Shown piece after piece: positions 7,286 through 13,446 of a stretch of 16,724 nt of DNA. This stretch comes from Spirochaetales bacterium (GTDB lineage: Bacteria > Spirochaetota > Spirochaetia > SZUA-6 > DRHE01): NCBI GenBank assembly GCA_016935715.1, contig JAFGQJ010000211.1, positions 1 through 16,724 of the forward strand, given 5' to 3'. A program made the translations under genes and the position numbers. The notes below the pieces were generated by a model, which was given only the letters and a program-made list of their open reading frames with translations, had not been told where the DNA came from and ran no database searches. How positions within the stretch are numbered: the stretch's first letter is position 1; the number at the start of each line of letters is the position of its first letter.

Positions 7286-8601
7286 GTGTACTCGAGCAGG
7301 CCCAGGCGGCCGAGAAAGCCAGCTTCAGGCTGGCCTCGGCCTCCACGGAGGCAAAGAATCGTGCCCTGGCGGGGATCGCCGAGACGATCGACAAGAACCG
7401 AGGGCGGATTCTCGCGGAAAATCTCAAAGACCAGGAACAGGCCAGGAAGACGGGGTTGAAGGATTCCCTGATCAAACGCCTCGTGCTGAGCGAGGCGAAG
7501 ATCGACCAGATCGTGGAGAGCGTGCGGGATGTCGAGCGGCTGGAGGACCCGGTCGGGAAAACGTTGATAGCCCGTGAGCTGGATGACGGTCTGGTGCTCA
7601 GGAAGAAATCGGTGCCGATCGGGGTGATCGGGGTCATCTTCGAGTCCCGCCCCGACGCCCTGGTGCAGATCTCCACTCTGTGCGTGAACTCGGGCAACGC
7701 GGTGATCCTCAAGGGCGGATCTGAAGCCCTGCACTCCAACCGCGTGCTCTTCGATCTGATCCGGGAGGGGGCGGAAGCATCGGATCCCGTGTTCAGGGGG
7801 GCGCTGCACCTGGTGGAGACGCGGGAGCAGATCGGAGAGCTGCTCGAGCTGGATCGCTGGATCGACCTGGTGATCCCCCGCGGCTCCAACGAGCTGGTGC
7901 GCCGCATCCAGGAGAGCACCCGCATTCCCGTTTTGGGACACGCCGAAGGTATATGCCACCTGTACGTGGACCGACATGCGGACCTGGGTATGGCCGTGGA
8001 CGTGGCCTTCGACGCCAAATGCCAGTATCCGGCGGTCTGCAACGCCATCGAAACCCTGCTGGTGCACCGCGATCTGGCCGAACGGTACCTGCCCCGCCTG
8101 GCCGAGCGGCTGAAGGGGGTGGAGCTTCGCGGGGACGAGCGGACCCGAGCCGTGATCCCGGCCAAGGCTGCCTCGGAGGCGGACTGGCGCACGGAGTATC
8201 TGGACCTGATCCTCTCGATCCGGGTGGTAGACTCCCTGGAGGAGGCGGTGGATCACATCAATACCCACAGCAGCCACCATACCGACGCCATCGTGACCGG
8301 CGACGAGCAGACGGCCCGCCGCTTTCTCTCGGAGGTGGATTCCAGCTCGGTCATGTGGAACTGCTCGACCCGCTTCGCCGACGGCTTCCGCTACGGTCTG
8401 GGGGCGGAGGTGGGCATCTCCACGGGCAAGATCCACGCGAGGGGGCCGGTCGGACTGGAGGGGCTGACCAGCACGAAGTTCATCCTGGAGGGAAGCGGAC
8501 AGATCGTGGCGCAGTACGCCGGAGGGGGCAGGAGCTTCACCCACAGGGATCTGCCCCCGCAGGATCCGCCCGGCGAGGGCGTGCAGGGCAGGGACCGGTA
8601 A
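7282..8601 (+). CDS. proA: Glutamate-5-semialdehyde dehydrogenase (gamma-glutamyl phosphate reductase)
   Basis: This is a 439-residue aldehyde-dehydrogenase-superfamily enzyme that reduces gamma-glutamyl phosphate with NADPH to glutamate semialdehyde, which cyclises to P5C. The catalytic Cys is C253 in the QYPAVCNAIETLL segment. Other family marks are VIFESRPDA, the NAVILKGGSEA cofactor loop and the C-terminal GLGAEVGISTGKIHARGPVGLE stretch. The ATG overlaps the proC stop by ATGA and has AAGGAG at 7268-7273. Its TAA shares one base with the proB ATG. A tail rich in Pro, Gly and Asp follows the conserved domain and is not otherwise remarkable. Confidence 0.96.
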   Translation: MSVLEQAQAAEKASFRLASASTEAKNRALAGIAETIDKNRGRILAENLKDQEQARKTGLKDSLIKRLVLSEAKIDQIVESVRDVERLEDPVGKTLIARELDDGLVLRKKSVPIGVIGVIFESRPDALVQISTLCVNSGNAVILKGGSEALHSNRVLFDLIREGAEASDPVFRGALHLVETREQIGELLELDRWIDLVIPRGSNELVRRIQESTRIPVLGHAEGICHLYVDRHADLGMAVDVAFDAKCQYPAVCNAIETLLVHRDLAERYLPRLAERLKGVELRGDERTRAVIPAKAASEADWRTEYLDLILSIRVVDSLEEAVDHINTHSSHHTDAIVTGDEQTARRFLSEVDSSSVMWNCSTRFADGFRYGLGAEVGISTGKIHARGPVGLEGLTSTKFILEGSGQIVAQYAGGGRSFTHRDLPPQDPPGEGVQGRDR

Positions 8602-9368
8602 TGCGAATCTGCATCAAGATCGGCACCGCCCTGATCAGCCGGGGCAATCGTCTGAACTACCGCTGGCTCAAGGGAAAGGTGAGGGAGATTGCCGCGCTGC
8701 AGAAACAGGGCAACGAGATCATCATCGTCAGCTCCGGGGCCGTGGCCGCGGGAATGGAGATAACCGGCCAGACGGTCCGGCCGACCGATGTCCTGCGCGT
8801 TCAGATGATGTCGGGAATGGGCCAGATCCGGCTGATGAAATACTACAAGGACTACTTCAAGCCCCACGGGATCCATGTGGCCCAGATCCTTCTCACCCAC
8901 CACAACTTCGCCTCGAAGAACGAGGAGGCCACGATCCGGGAGATCGTGGAAGCCTACCTCCGTGAGGGGGTGATACCCATCGTCAACGAAAACGATATGA
9001 TCAACAAGGAGGAGGTGGAGCTGGACCCGGTGTTCACGGACAACGACATTCTGGCCGCCCTGGTGGCAACCCGGGTCGACGCCGGGCTACTCCTGATTCT
9101 CACCGACGTTGACGGTTTGTACCAGGGAAACCCCAAGCAGGACCGCATGGCCAAGCTGGTCGAGGAGGTGGAGCTGATCGACAGGCGAATCGAGCGGATG
9201 GCGGCCAGGGAGTCCAATCCCCTCGGCCTGGGCGGGATGGCCTCGAAAGTCCAGGCAGCCAGGATGGCGGCGGGACGCGGCATCGATACGGTCGTGGCGA
9301 ACGGCCGCTACCCGGTAGGGGAGGTACTGGGCGACAGGGTTCCCCGAACACGGTTTCACGCCGGCTGA
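8601..9368 (+). CDS. proB: Glutamate 5-kinase, short form without PUA domain
   Basis: This 255-residue amino acid kinase phosphorylates glutamate with ATP to gamma-glutamyl phosphate, the first and usually feedback-controlled step. Visible motifs are an N-terminal KIGTALIS, IIIVSSGAVAAG, VNENDMIN, FTDNDILAALVA and LILTDVDGLYQGNP, ending with GLGGMASKVQAA. The enterobacterial enzyme is about 367 residues and has a C-terminal PUA domain; here the protein ends after the kinase domain. Such short forms are known in other bacteria. The gene is last in the proCAB operon and starts within the proA stop codon (TAATG). Confidence 0.95.
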   Translation: MRICIKIGTALISRGNRLNYRWLKGKVREIAALQKQGNEIIIVSSGAVAAGMEITGQTVRPTDVLRVQMMSGMGQIRLMKYYKDYFKPHGIHVAQILLTHHNFASKNEEATIREIVEAYLREGVIPIVNENDMINKEEVELDPVFTDNDILAALVATRVDAGLLLILTDVDGLYQGNPKQDRMAKLVEEVELIDRRIERMAARESNPLGLGGMASKVQAARMAAGRGIDTVVANGRYPVGEVLGDRVPRTRFHAG

Positions 9369-9400
9369 GGGCATTACGGTGTAGCGGTTGCGATTCGGCC

Positions 9401-9494
9401 CGCGTCAAATCCTGCTTGACGTGGACGCTTCCCGTCGGAATTGCCACCACCGGGCTGAAATTCCGACCACCCGGAGCGATCCGGCGATGCCGGA
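9401..9494 (+). promoter_or_regulatory. Structured spacer with three consecutive stem-loops
   Basis: Between proB and the aminotransferase gene there are three inverted repeats in a row. The first is CGCGTCAA/TTGACGTG (9401-9408 with 9416-9423, one G-U pair). The second is GTCGGAATT/AATTCCGAC (9434-9442 with 9459-9467, perfect, 16-nt loop). The third is TCCGGC/GCCGGA (9480-9485 with 9489-9494). None has a T-tract, and no convincing promoter is visible. The region may be a leader with a regulatory fold, a Rho-dependent end, or operator sites. It does not match a riboswitch I can name. Confidence 0.4.
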
Positions 9495-9520
9495 GAAAAT
9501 GTAGAAAGAAAGGACAGAGC

Positions 9521-10765
9521 ATGGAAAAGCTCGCCTTGTTCGGCGGCCCGAAAACCAAGACAAGCCCGTTCGGCGAAGGCAAGCGTTTCGGGGATGAAGA
9601 GAAGAGGGAGGTGCTCGAAGCTCTGGACAACGACATTCTCTTCTACGTGTTCGGAACCAAGGTACGGGAGATGGAAGCCAGGATGAGCGGGATGTATGGG
9701 ATGAAGCACTGCAACGGCTGCTCCTCGGGAACCGCCGCCGTGCATATCGCTCTGGGAGCCCTGCAGCTGCCCCCGGGGAAAGAGGTGATCACCTCGGCGA
9801 TCACCGACATGGGTTCCCTTACCGGGATTCTGTACCAGTGTCTCATCCCCCGTTTTGCCGACATCGATCCGCAGACCTACAACATGGATCCTGAGGAGGT
9901 GGAAAAGCTCATCAACGCCAAAACCGGCGCCGTTCTGGCCGTTCACCATTCGGGATTGCCTGCCGATATAGACGAGCTGAGGAGGATCGCGGACAGAAAC
10001 GGCCTGCCCCTGGTGGAGGATTGCGCCCAGGCCTGGTTCACCCGCTTCGGCGGGCAGCTTTGCGGTACCTTCGGCGACATCTCGGCCTTCAGCCTCAATC
10101 ACTTCAAGCTGATCACCTCCGGGTCCGGGGGCATGGTGCTGACGAACCGGGACGATCTGGAAGAGCAGGTGAAGCTGTTCATCGACAAGTGCTACTTCCG
10201 GGACGGGAGGAAGCGCAATCCCTATTTTCTGGCGCCGAACTACCAGATGACCGAGCTACAGGGCGCAGTAGCCAAGGCCCAGCTGGGCAGGATCGAAGGC
10301 ATCGTGAGGCAGCGCAATGCCCTGGGCATGCGGCTGATCCAAGGCCTGGAGGCCATTCCCGGGGTGATCCCTCAGAAGGTCCCCCAGGGCAGGGAGCACT
10401 CCTTCTTCCTCCTCGTCGTGCGCCTGGATCCGGGCACCCTGGCGGCGACGGTTGCCCAGTTCTGCGAAGCCCTCCAGTCGGAGGGGATCCCCTGTGAGCC
10501 GAACAAGATCACCGGGGGAATGGCGACCTATCTCTACGATATATTTCAGCATCGAAGCGCCTTTCCGGACAGCAGTTTCCCCTTCGTGTCCCGGGATCTG
10601 GGCTCGGATGCCTCTTATCCCAGGGGATTGTGCCCAAAGGCCGAGCTCGCTTTCGAGCAAACCTTCAACTTGCAGGTCAGCGAGTTCTACACGAACGAAG
10701 ATATCGACGACATGATCCGGGCCACGGAGAAGGTGGCCGGATACTACAGCATGAAGAACGTCTAG
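9521..10765 (+). CDS. DegT/DnrJ/EryC1/StrS-type PLP aminotransferase
   Basis: This is a 414-residue fold-type I PLP enzyme of the sugar-aminotransferase family, which usually transfers an amino group to a keto-sugar, often nucleotide-linked. The start at 9521 is set by AAAGGA at 9509-9514; the reading frame upstream is not coding-like. PLP-site features are GCSSGTAAVHIAL (phosphate binding), D167 in the VEDCAQAW block and the likely Schiff-base lysine K196 in FSLNHFKLITSGSGG. It is followed by the remnant of a TIM-barrel sugar isomerase, so the pair may once have been a catabolic or sugar-modifying unit. The substrate is unknown. Some members of this family are dehydratases or regulators, but retention of the lysine argues for an active PLP enzyme. 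Confidence 0.88.
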   Translation: MEKLALFGGPKTKTSPFGEGKRFGDEEKREVLEALDNDILFYVFGTKVREMEARMSGMYGMKHCNGCSSGTAAVHIALGALQLPPGKEVITSAITDMGSLTGILYQCLIPRFADIDPQTYNMDPEEVEKLINAKTGAVLAVHHSGLPADIDELRRIADRNGLPLVEDCAQAWFTRFGGQLCGTFGDISAFSLNHFKLITSGSGGMVLTNRDDLEEQVKLFIDKCYFRDGRKRNPYFLAPNYQMTELQGAVAKAQLGRIEGIVRQRNALGMRLIQGLEAIPGVIPQKVPQGREHSFFLLVVRLDPGTLAATVAQFCEALQSEGIPCEPNKITGGMATYLYDIFQHRSAFPDSSFPFVSRDLGSDASYPRGLCPKAELAFEQTFNLQVSEFYTNEDIDDMIRATEKVAGYYSMKNV

Positions 10766-10817
10766 CAGCGACCATTGTAGAGCGACTTCATCGAGGACAG
10801 CGAGGATACGAAGTCAG

Positions 10818-11318
10818 GTCATCGAACAGCGTCGGGAGATCAAGAGGATCTGTGACGGCGAAGGTCTGCGTCTGGCCGACTTCGCAGTGCTGCTGCCGGA
10901 TGTCGTCAGCATGGAAGCAAAGGTGCGCGAGAGAGCATTCTCGTATTTCGAGCGGGGCGTGGAAACCGCCGCCTACCTGGGAAGCCCGTACACATGGATC
11001 GACAGCTATTTCCCGCCTCTGGAGGTGCACAAGGGGGTTGTGCCCACCGATGAGCTGGTGTACGGCCAGGAGTTCCGGGCGGGGGAGGTGGTGGCCAACA
11101 GCGATGCCATGCTGCGGATGCTGGAACAGGTCAACGATGACAATCTGGGCGTGATCCTGGACATCGGCCACCAGTACGCGCAGAAGGAGCCGATACCGCT
11201 CAGCGTCGAGAAGTTGGGGAAACACATGAAGTATGTTCACGTGGCCGCCGACGACGGCAACGGCCGGACCTCCCCCGGAATTTGGTTTTCCTCCGAAAAA
11301 TTCTTATCTTTCCTGTAA
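10818..11318 (+). pseudogene. Decayed sugar isomerase/epimerase (TIM-barrel, AP-endonuclease-2-like) remnant
   Basis: The frame starting near 10818 reads as a fragment of a sugar phosphate isomerase/epimerase: a GEGLRLADFAVLLPDVVS strand-helix unit, SYFERGVETAAYLGSPY, then NLGVILDIGHQYAQKEPIPL and KYVHVA. Three parts seem to be missing. The N-terminal part has no start codon with a ribosome site; the only options are a GTG at 10887 and an ATG at 10911. About 40-50 residues appear to be gone between VYGQEFR and GEVVANSDAM (near 11075). The C-terminal barrel strands after HVAADDGNGRT are replaced by an unrelated tail. Family members are about 270-300 residues; this fragment has at most about 165. 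The frame stays open throughout, so it could still make a 144-residue peptide, but not a complete barrel. I infer a pseudogene. Confidence 0.7.
11282..11309 (+). promoter_or_regulatory. Putative msrB promoter inside the isomerase remnant
   Basis: TTGGTT (11282-11287) and TTATCT (11304-11309) are 16 bases apart in an AT-rich patch that contrasts with the surrounding GC-rich sequence. Transcription would begin near 11316, giving a leader of about 25 nt containing GGAGGAG at 11327-11333. This supports msrB as an independently transcribed gene. Confidence 0.45.
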
Positions 11319-11340
11319 TGATAACGGAGGAGTCGAGCGG

Positions 11341-11757
11341 ATGAATACGACCAGCGACGATGTGGAAAAACGAAGCGACGCCGAGTGGAGAAAGGTCTTG
11401 AGCCCCGAGCAATACGAGGTTCTGCGGCGCAGGGGTACAGAGCGGCCCTTCACGGGGAAATACCACGACAGCAAGGAAGAGGGGTTGTACCGCTGCGCCG
11501 GCTGCGGGAGCCCGCTGTTCGATTCGGATGCGAAATTCGATTCAGGAACCGGATGGCCCAGCTACTACCAGCCTGTTTCGCAGGAGGCGGTGGACACGGA
11601 GGAGGACCGCAGCCACGGGATGGTTCGCACCGAGGTGCGCTGCGCCCGCTGCGGCGGACACCTCGGCCACGTGTTCCCGGACGGACCGGAGCCGACGGGT
11701 CGCCGCTACTGCATCAACTCGGTTTCCCTGGATTTCGAACCCCGCAGCCCGCGGTAA
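11341..11757 (+). CDS. msrB: Peptide-methionine (R)-S-oxide reductase MsrB
   Basis: This 138-residue cytoplasmic repair enzyme reduces the R epimer of methionine sulfoxide in proteins. The start at 11341 follows GGAGGAG by about seven bases and gives the normal N-terminus leading into EWRKVLSPEQYEVLR. The two CxxC zinc pairs are C52/C55 and C101/C104. The GTGWPSYYQP substrate loop and the catalytic Cys C124 in RYCINSVSLDF are intact. It stands alone between the isomerase remnant and the NTase/HEPN operon. No msrA fusion or neighbour is present. Confidence 0.96.
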   Translation: MNTTSDDVEKRSDAEWRKVLSPEQYEVLRRRGTERPFTGKYHDSKEEGLYRCAGCGSPLFDSDAKFDSGTGWPSYYQPVSQEAVDTEEDRSHGMVRTEVRCARCGGHLGHVFPDGPEPTGRRYCINSVSLDFEPRSPR

Positions 11758-11762
11758 AAACG

Positions 11763-11791
11763 AAACAGCCGAGGTCAAAACAGCCGGGGTC
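11763..11791. repeat. Tandem 15-base-period repeat upstream of the NTase promoter
   Basis: AAACAGCCGAGGTC (11763-11776) is followed after one base by AAACAGCCGGGGTC (11778-11791), with one mismatch. The array ends two bases before the -35 box at 11794. This is a position where an activator or repressor could bind. It could also be chance slippage. Confidence 0.6.
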
Positions 11792-11793
11792 TT

Positions 11794-11822
11794 TTGACAC
11801 CATCGGAAATTAACGCTACACT
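11794..11822 (+). promoter_or_regulatory. Strong sigma-70-type promoter for the NTase/HEPN operon
   Basis: A perfect TTGACA (11794-11799) and TACACT (11817-11822) are separated by 17 bases. The predicted transcription start is near 11829, eight bases before the ATG at 11837. The leader is very short and has only a weak GAAAG as a ribosome site. Confidence 0.75.
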
Positions 11823-11836
11823 GAAGCTGAAAGACT

Positions 11837-12181
11837 ATGATTACCGAAGAAGGGCTCCAGGATATAGTCCGCAAGATCCGTGAATCCTATCCCGCGAAGA
11901 GGATCCTTGTCTTCGGATCCCAAGCCAGGGGCGACACCCACCAGCACAGCGATCTCAATCTCTGCGTGATAGCGGCCCAGGGGGAGGGGCAACCGCTCCA
12001 GGAGTGGCCCTCCAAGAGCTGGTTCTACCGCGGCGCCGATCTGATCGATAAGATCGGCTCGGCGGAGGTAGCCGTCGCGCCGTACGTGTTCACGGAGGGC
12101 GAGTTCGAAGCTCTGCGGAACAGCGGGCATCCCCTTGTCGGTAGGATACTAGAGGAGGGGAGGGTTCTCTATGAACAATAA
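11837..12181 (+). CDS. Minimal nucleotidyltransferase (MNT/MntA-like), degenerate active site
   Basis: This is a 114-residue polymerase-beta-fold nucleotidyltransferase. The G27-S28-Q-A-R-G motif is intact and is followed by S38-D39-L-N41-L, where the family has D-x-D; the second acidic residue is Asn (AAT, one transition from GAT). The third expected acid is also not evident, because the strand reads AEVAVAPYVF. The C-terminal segment ending in RILEEGRVLYE is typical of MNT proteins paired with HEPN partners. It overlaps the HEPN gene by 11 bases. In MntA-HepT systems the MNT protein neutralises the HEPN RNase by AMP transfer. Here catalysis is doubtful, so it may act only by binding, or the pair may not be a toxin system at all. 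Confidence 0.85.
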   Translation: MITEEGLQDIVRKIRESYPAKRILVFGSQARGDTHQHSDLNLCVIAAQGEGQPLQEWPSKSWFYRGADLIDKIGSAEVAVAPYVFTEGEFEALRNSGHPLVGRILEEGRVLYEQ

Positions 12182-12593
12182 CGACCGGGAAGCGCTGCGC
12201 TGGTATCTCCAGGGAGCCAAGGACAGCAAGACCGCCGAAACAAACGCCAGGGCGGGGGACTTCGAAATCTCCTGTTTCCTCTTCCAGCAGGCGGCCGAGA
12301 AGGTGCTCAAGGCCTTCCTGATCCTGCAGGGCGAGCGGGTGCATCCCGGACACTCCACCTACATGCTGGCCCGGGCCTGCGAGCGCTACGACAAAAAGTA
12401 TGCGGCTATCAAACGGTCCTGCGCCAGCCTCGATGTCCTCTACATTCCCACCCGTTATCCCTACGCTCTGCCGGCAGGTGCACCCTACGAGTTCTTTACC
12501 CTTGAGCAGGCCCAGAAAGCGGCGGACGACTTCCAGGAAGTGTACCGCCTGGTCTACCAATCCTTCGAGCATCTGACCGAGCACGTCGGGTAG
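12171..12593 (+). CDS. HEPN-domain protein
   Basis: This 140-residue all-helical protein belongs to the HEPN family paired with MNT nucleotidyltransferases. Visible are an N-terminal helix, the core FLFQQAAEKVLKAFLI, and the TRYPYALPAGAPYEFF loop followed by EQAQKAADDFQEVY, which is the layout of PF05168-type HEPN rather than DUF86/HepT. R56-V-H-P-G-H61 fits the spacing of the HEPN RNase motif (R, four to six residues, H), but its place at the end of the second helix may not be the catalytic position. The start overlaps the NTase stop by 11 bases, with a GGAGGGG-like site upstream. It may be a toxin or effector of a two-gene module, or a nucleic-acid/nucleotide-binding partner; function is unproven. 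Confidence 0.85.
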   Translation: MNNNDREALRWYLQGAKDSKTAETNARAGDFEISCFLFQQAAEKVLKAFLILQGERVHPGHSTYMLARACERYDKKYAAIKRSCASLDVLYIPTRYPYALPAGAPYEFFTLEQAQKAADDFQEVYRLVYQSFEHLTEHVG

Positions 12594-12600
12594 AGCGCCG

Positions 12601-13155
12601 ATGCGGATCACCGGTGAGCGCGTGCTGCACGAGCAGACCTGGACGCTTCTGAAGGAGAAGAGCTACCTCGACACCGAGGGAAAACAGGGAAGCTGGACCT
12701 ACATCGAGCGCCGGGAACGCCGGGAAGCGGCGGTGATCGTGGCCGTCACGGAGCACAGCGGCTCCCTGGTTCTCATCGAGCAGTACAGAGTGCCCTTTGA
12801 GACGGAGGTCGTGGAGTTTCCGGCGGGACTGATCGATCCGGGAGAAACCGTCGAGCAAACCGCCCGCCGGGAGCTGGCCGAAGAAACCGGGTACACCGGC
12901 CGGGTGCTCCACGTCGGGCCGGGAGTCAGCACCACCGCAGGGCTTTCCACGGAGATCGTCCACATGGTGTACATGGTAGTGGGGGAGCGGCCGACGGTTG
13001 CCCCCCGCCACGAGGGTTCGGAAAGGATACGGGTGTTCACGCTCCGGAGGCAGGATTTCGGCACCTTTCTTCGGCAGGCCGGCAGCAAGGCACGCATCCT
13101 GGATGCCAAGTTGTATACCTATCTGAGAGAGCACCTTCGAGGAGGGCAATCATGA
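12601..13155 (+). CDS. Nudix hydrolase, ADP-ribose pyrophosphatase-like
   Basis: This 184-residue Nudix hydrolase resembles NudF-type ADP-ribose pyrophosphatases, which cleave ADP-ribose or ADP-sugars to AMP plus a sugar phosphate. The Nudix box is complete: G76-x5-E82-x7-R90-E-L-A-E94-E95-T-G-Y98. It is preceded by an N-terminal beta domain and by EQYRVPFETEVVEFPAG, the usual ADPRase lead-in. A run from PTVAPRHEGSERIRVF fits the C-terminal substrate loop. It starts seven bases after the HEPN stop and overlaps the next gene by ATGA, so it is co-transcribed with both. The exact substrate is not certain. Confidence 0.9.
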   Translation: MRITGERVLHEQTWTLLKEKSYLDTEGKQGSWTYIERRERREAAVIVAVTEHSGSLVLIEQYRVPFETEVVEFPAGLIDPGETVEQTARRELAEETGYTGRVLHVGPGVSTTAGLSTEIVHMVYMVVGERPTVAPRHEGSERIRVFTLRRQDFGTFLRQAGSKARILDAKLYTYLREHLRGGQS

Positions 13156-13406
13156 GGCGCATCATCGCGCTGCTGATCATCGTCGCAGTCATCGGATTGG
13201 CCGTGGGCTATCTGATCTTCGCACGGACATCCGGCGGGTACGTGAGCCTCCAGGTATTGCTCAGCCCCTCGAAGAACGTGCTCGATGATCTGGTTCGCTC
13301 GGTCACGGGTATCAAGAAGATGCGTCAGAATATTCTGATATGCGGAGCCGCCGGCGCCGGGGTCGGGCTGGTGCTGGGGCTGTTGGCCGCCAGGAGGCGG
13401 GGATGA
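13152..13406 (+). CDS. Small membrane protein with two transmembrane helices, unknown function
   Basis: This 84-residue protein is translationally coupled to the Nudix gene (ATGA overlap, with GGAGGG upstream). A basic MRR start leads into a hydrophobic segment at about residues 4-23. A polar middle has LLSPSKNVLDDLVRSVTG, and a second Gly/Ala/Leu-rich helix covers about residues 62-79 before an RRRG end. Both termini are basic, which suggests that both face the cytoplasm. I do not recognise a family. Conserved spacing in the operon supports it as a real gene. It may anchor or stabilise a partner, but nothing shows this. Confidence 0.7.
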   Translation: MRRIIALLIIVAVIGLAVGYLIFARTSGGYVSLQVLLSPSKNVLDDLVRSVTGIKKMRQNILICGAAGAGVGLVLGLLAARRRG

Positions 13407-13407
13407 G

Positions 13408-13440
13408 CCGGACATCGAAAGGAACCGGACATCGAAAGGA
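13408..13440. repeat. Perfect 16-nt tandem duplication carrying a Shine-Dalgarno
   Basis: CCGGACATCGAAAGGA occurs at 13408-13423 and identically at 13425-13440, a 17-base period. The second copy supplies the AAAGGA ribosome site for the Rieske-FAD gene at 13447. The first supplies a spare one 17 bases further upstream. It fills the gap between the small membrane protein and the oxidoreductase. Confidence 0.85.
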
Positions 13441-13446
13441 GCTGCC

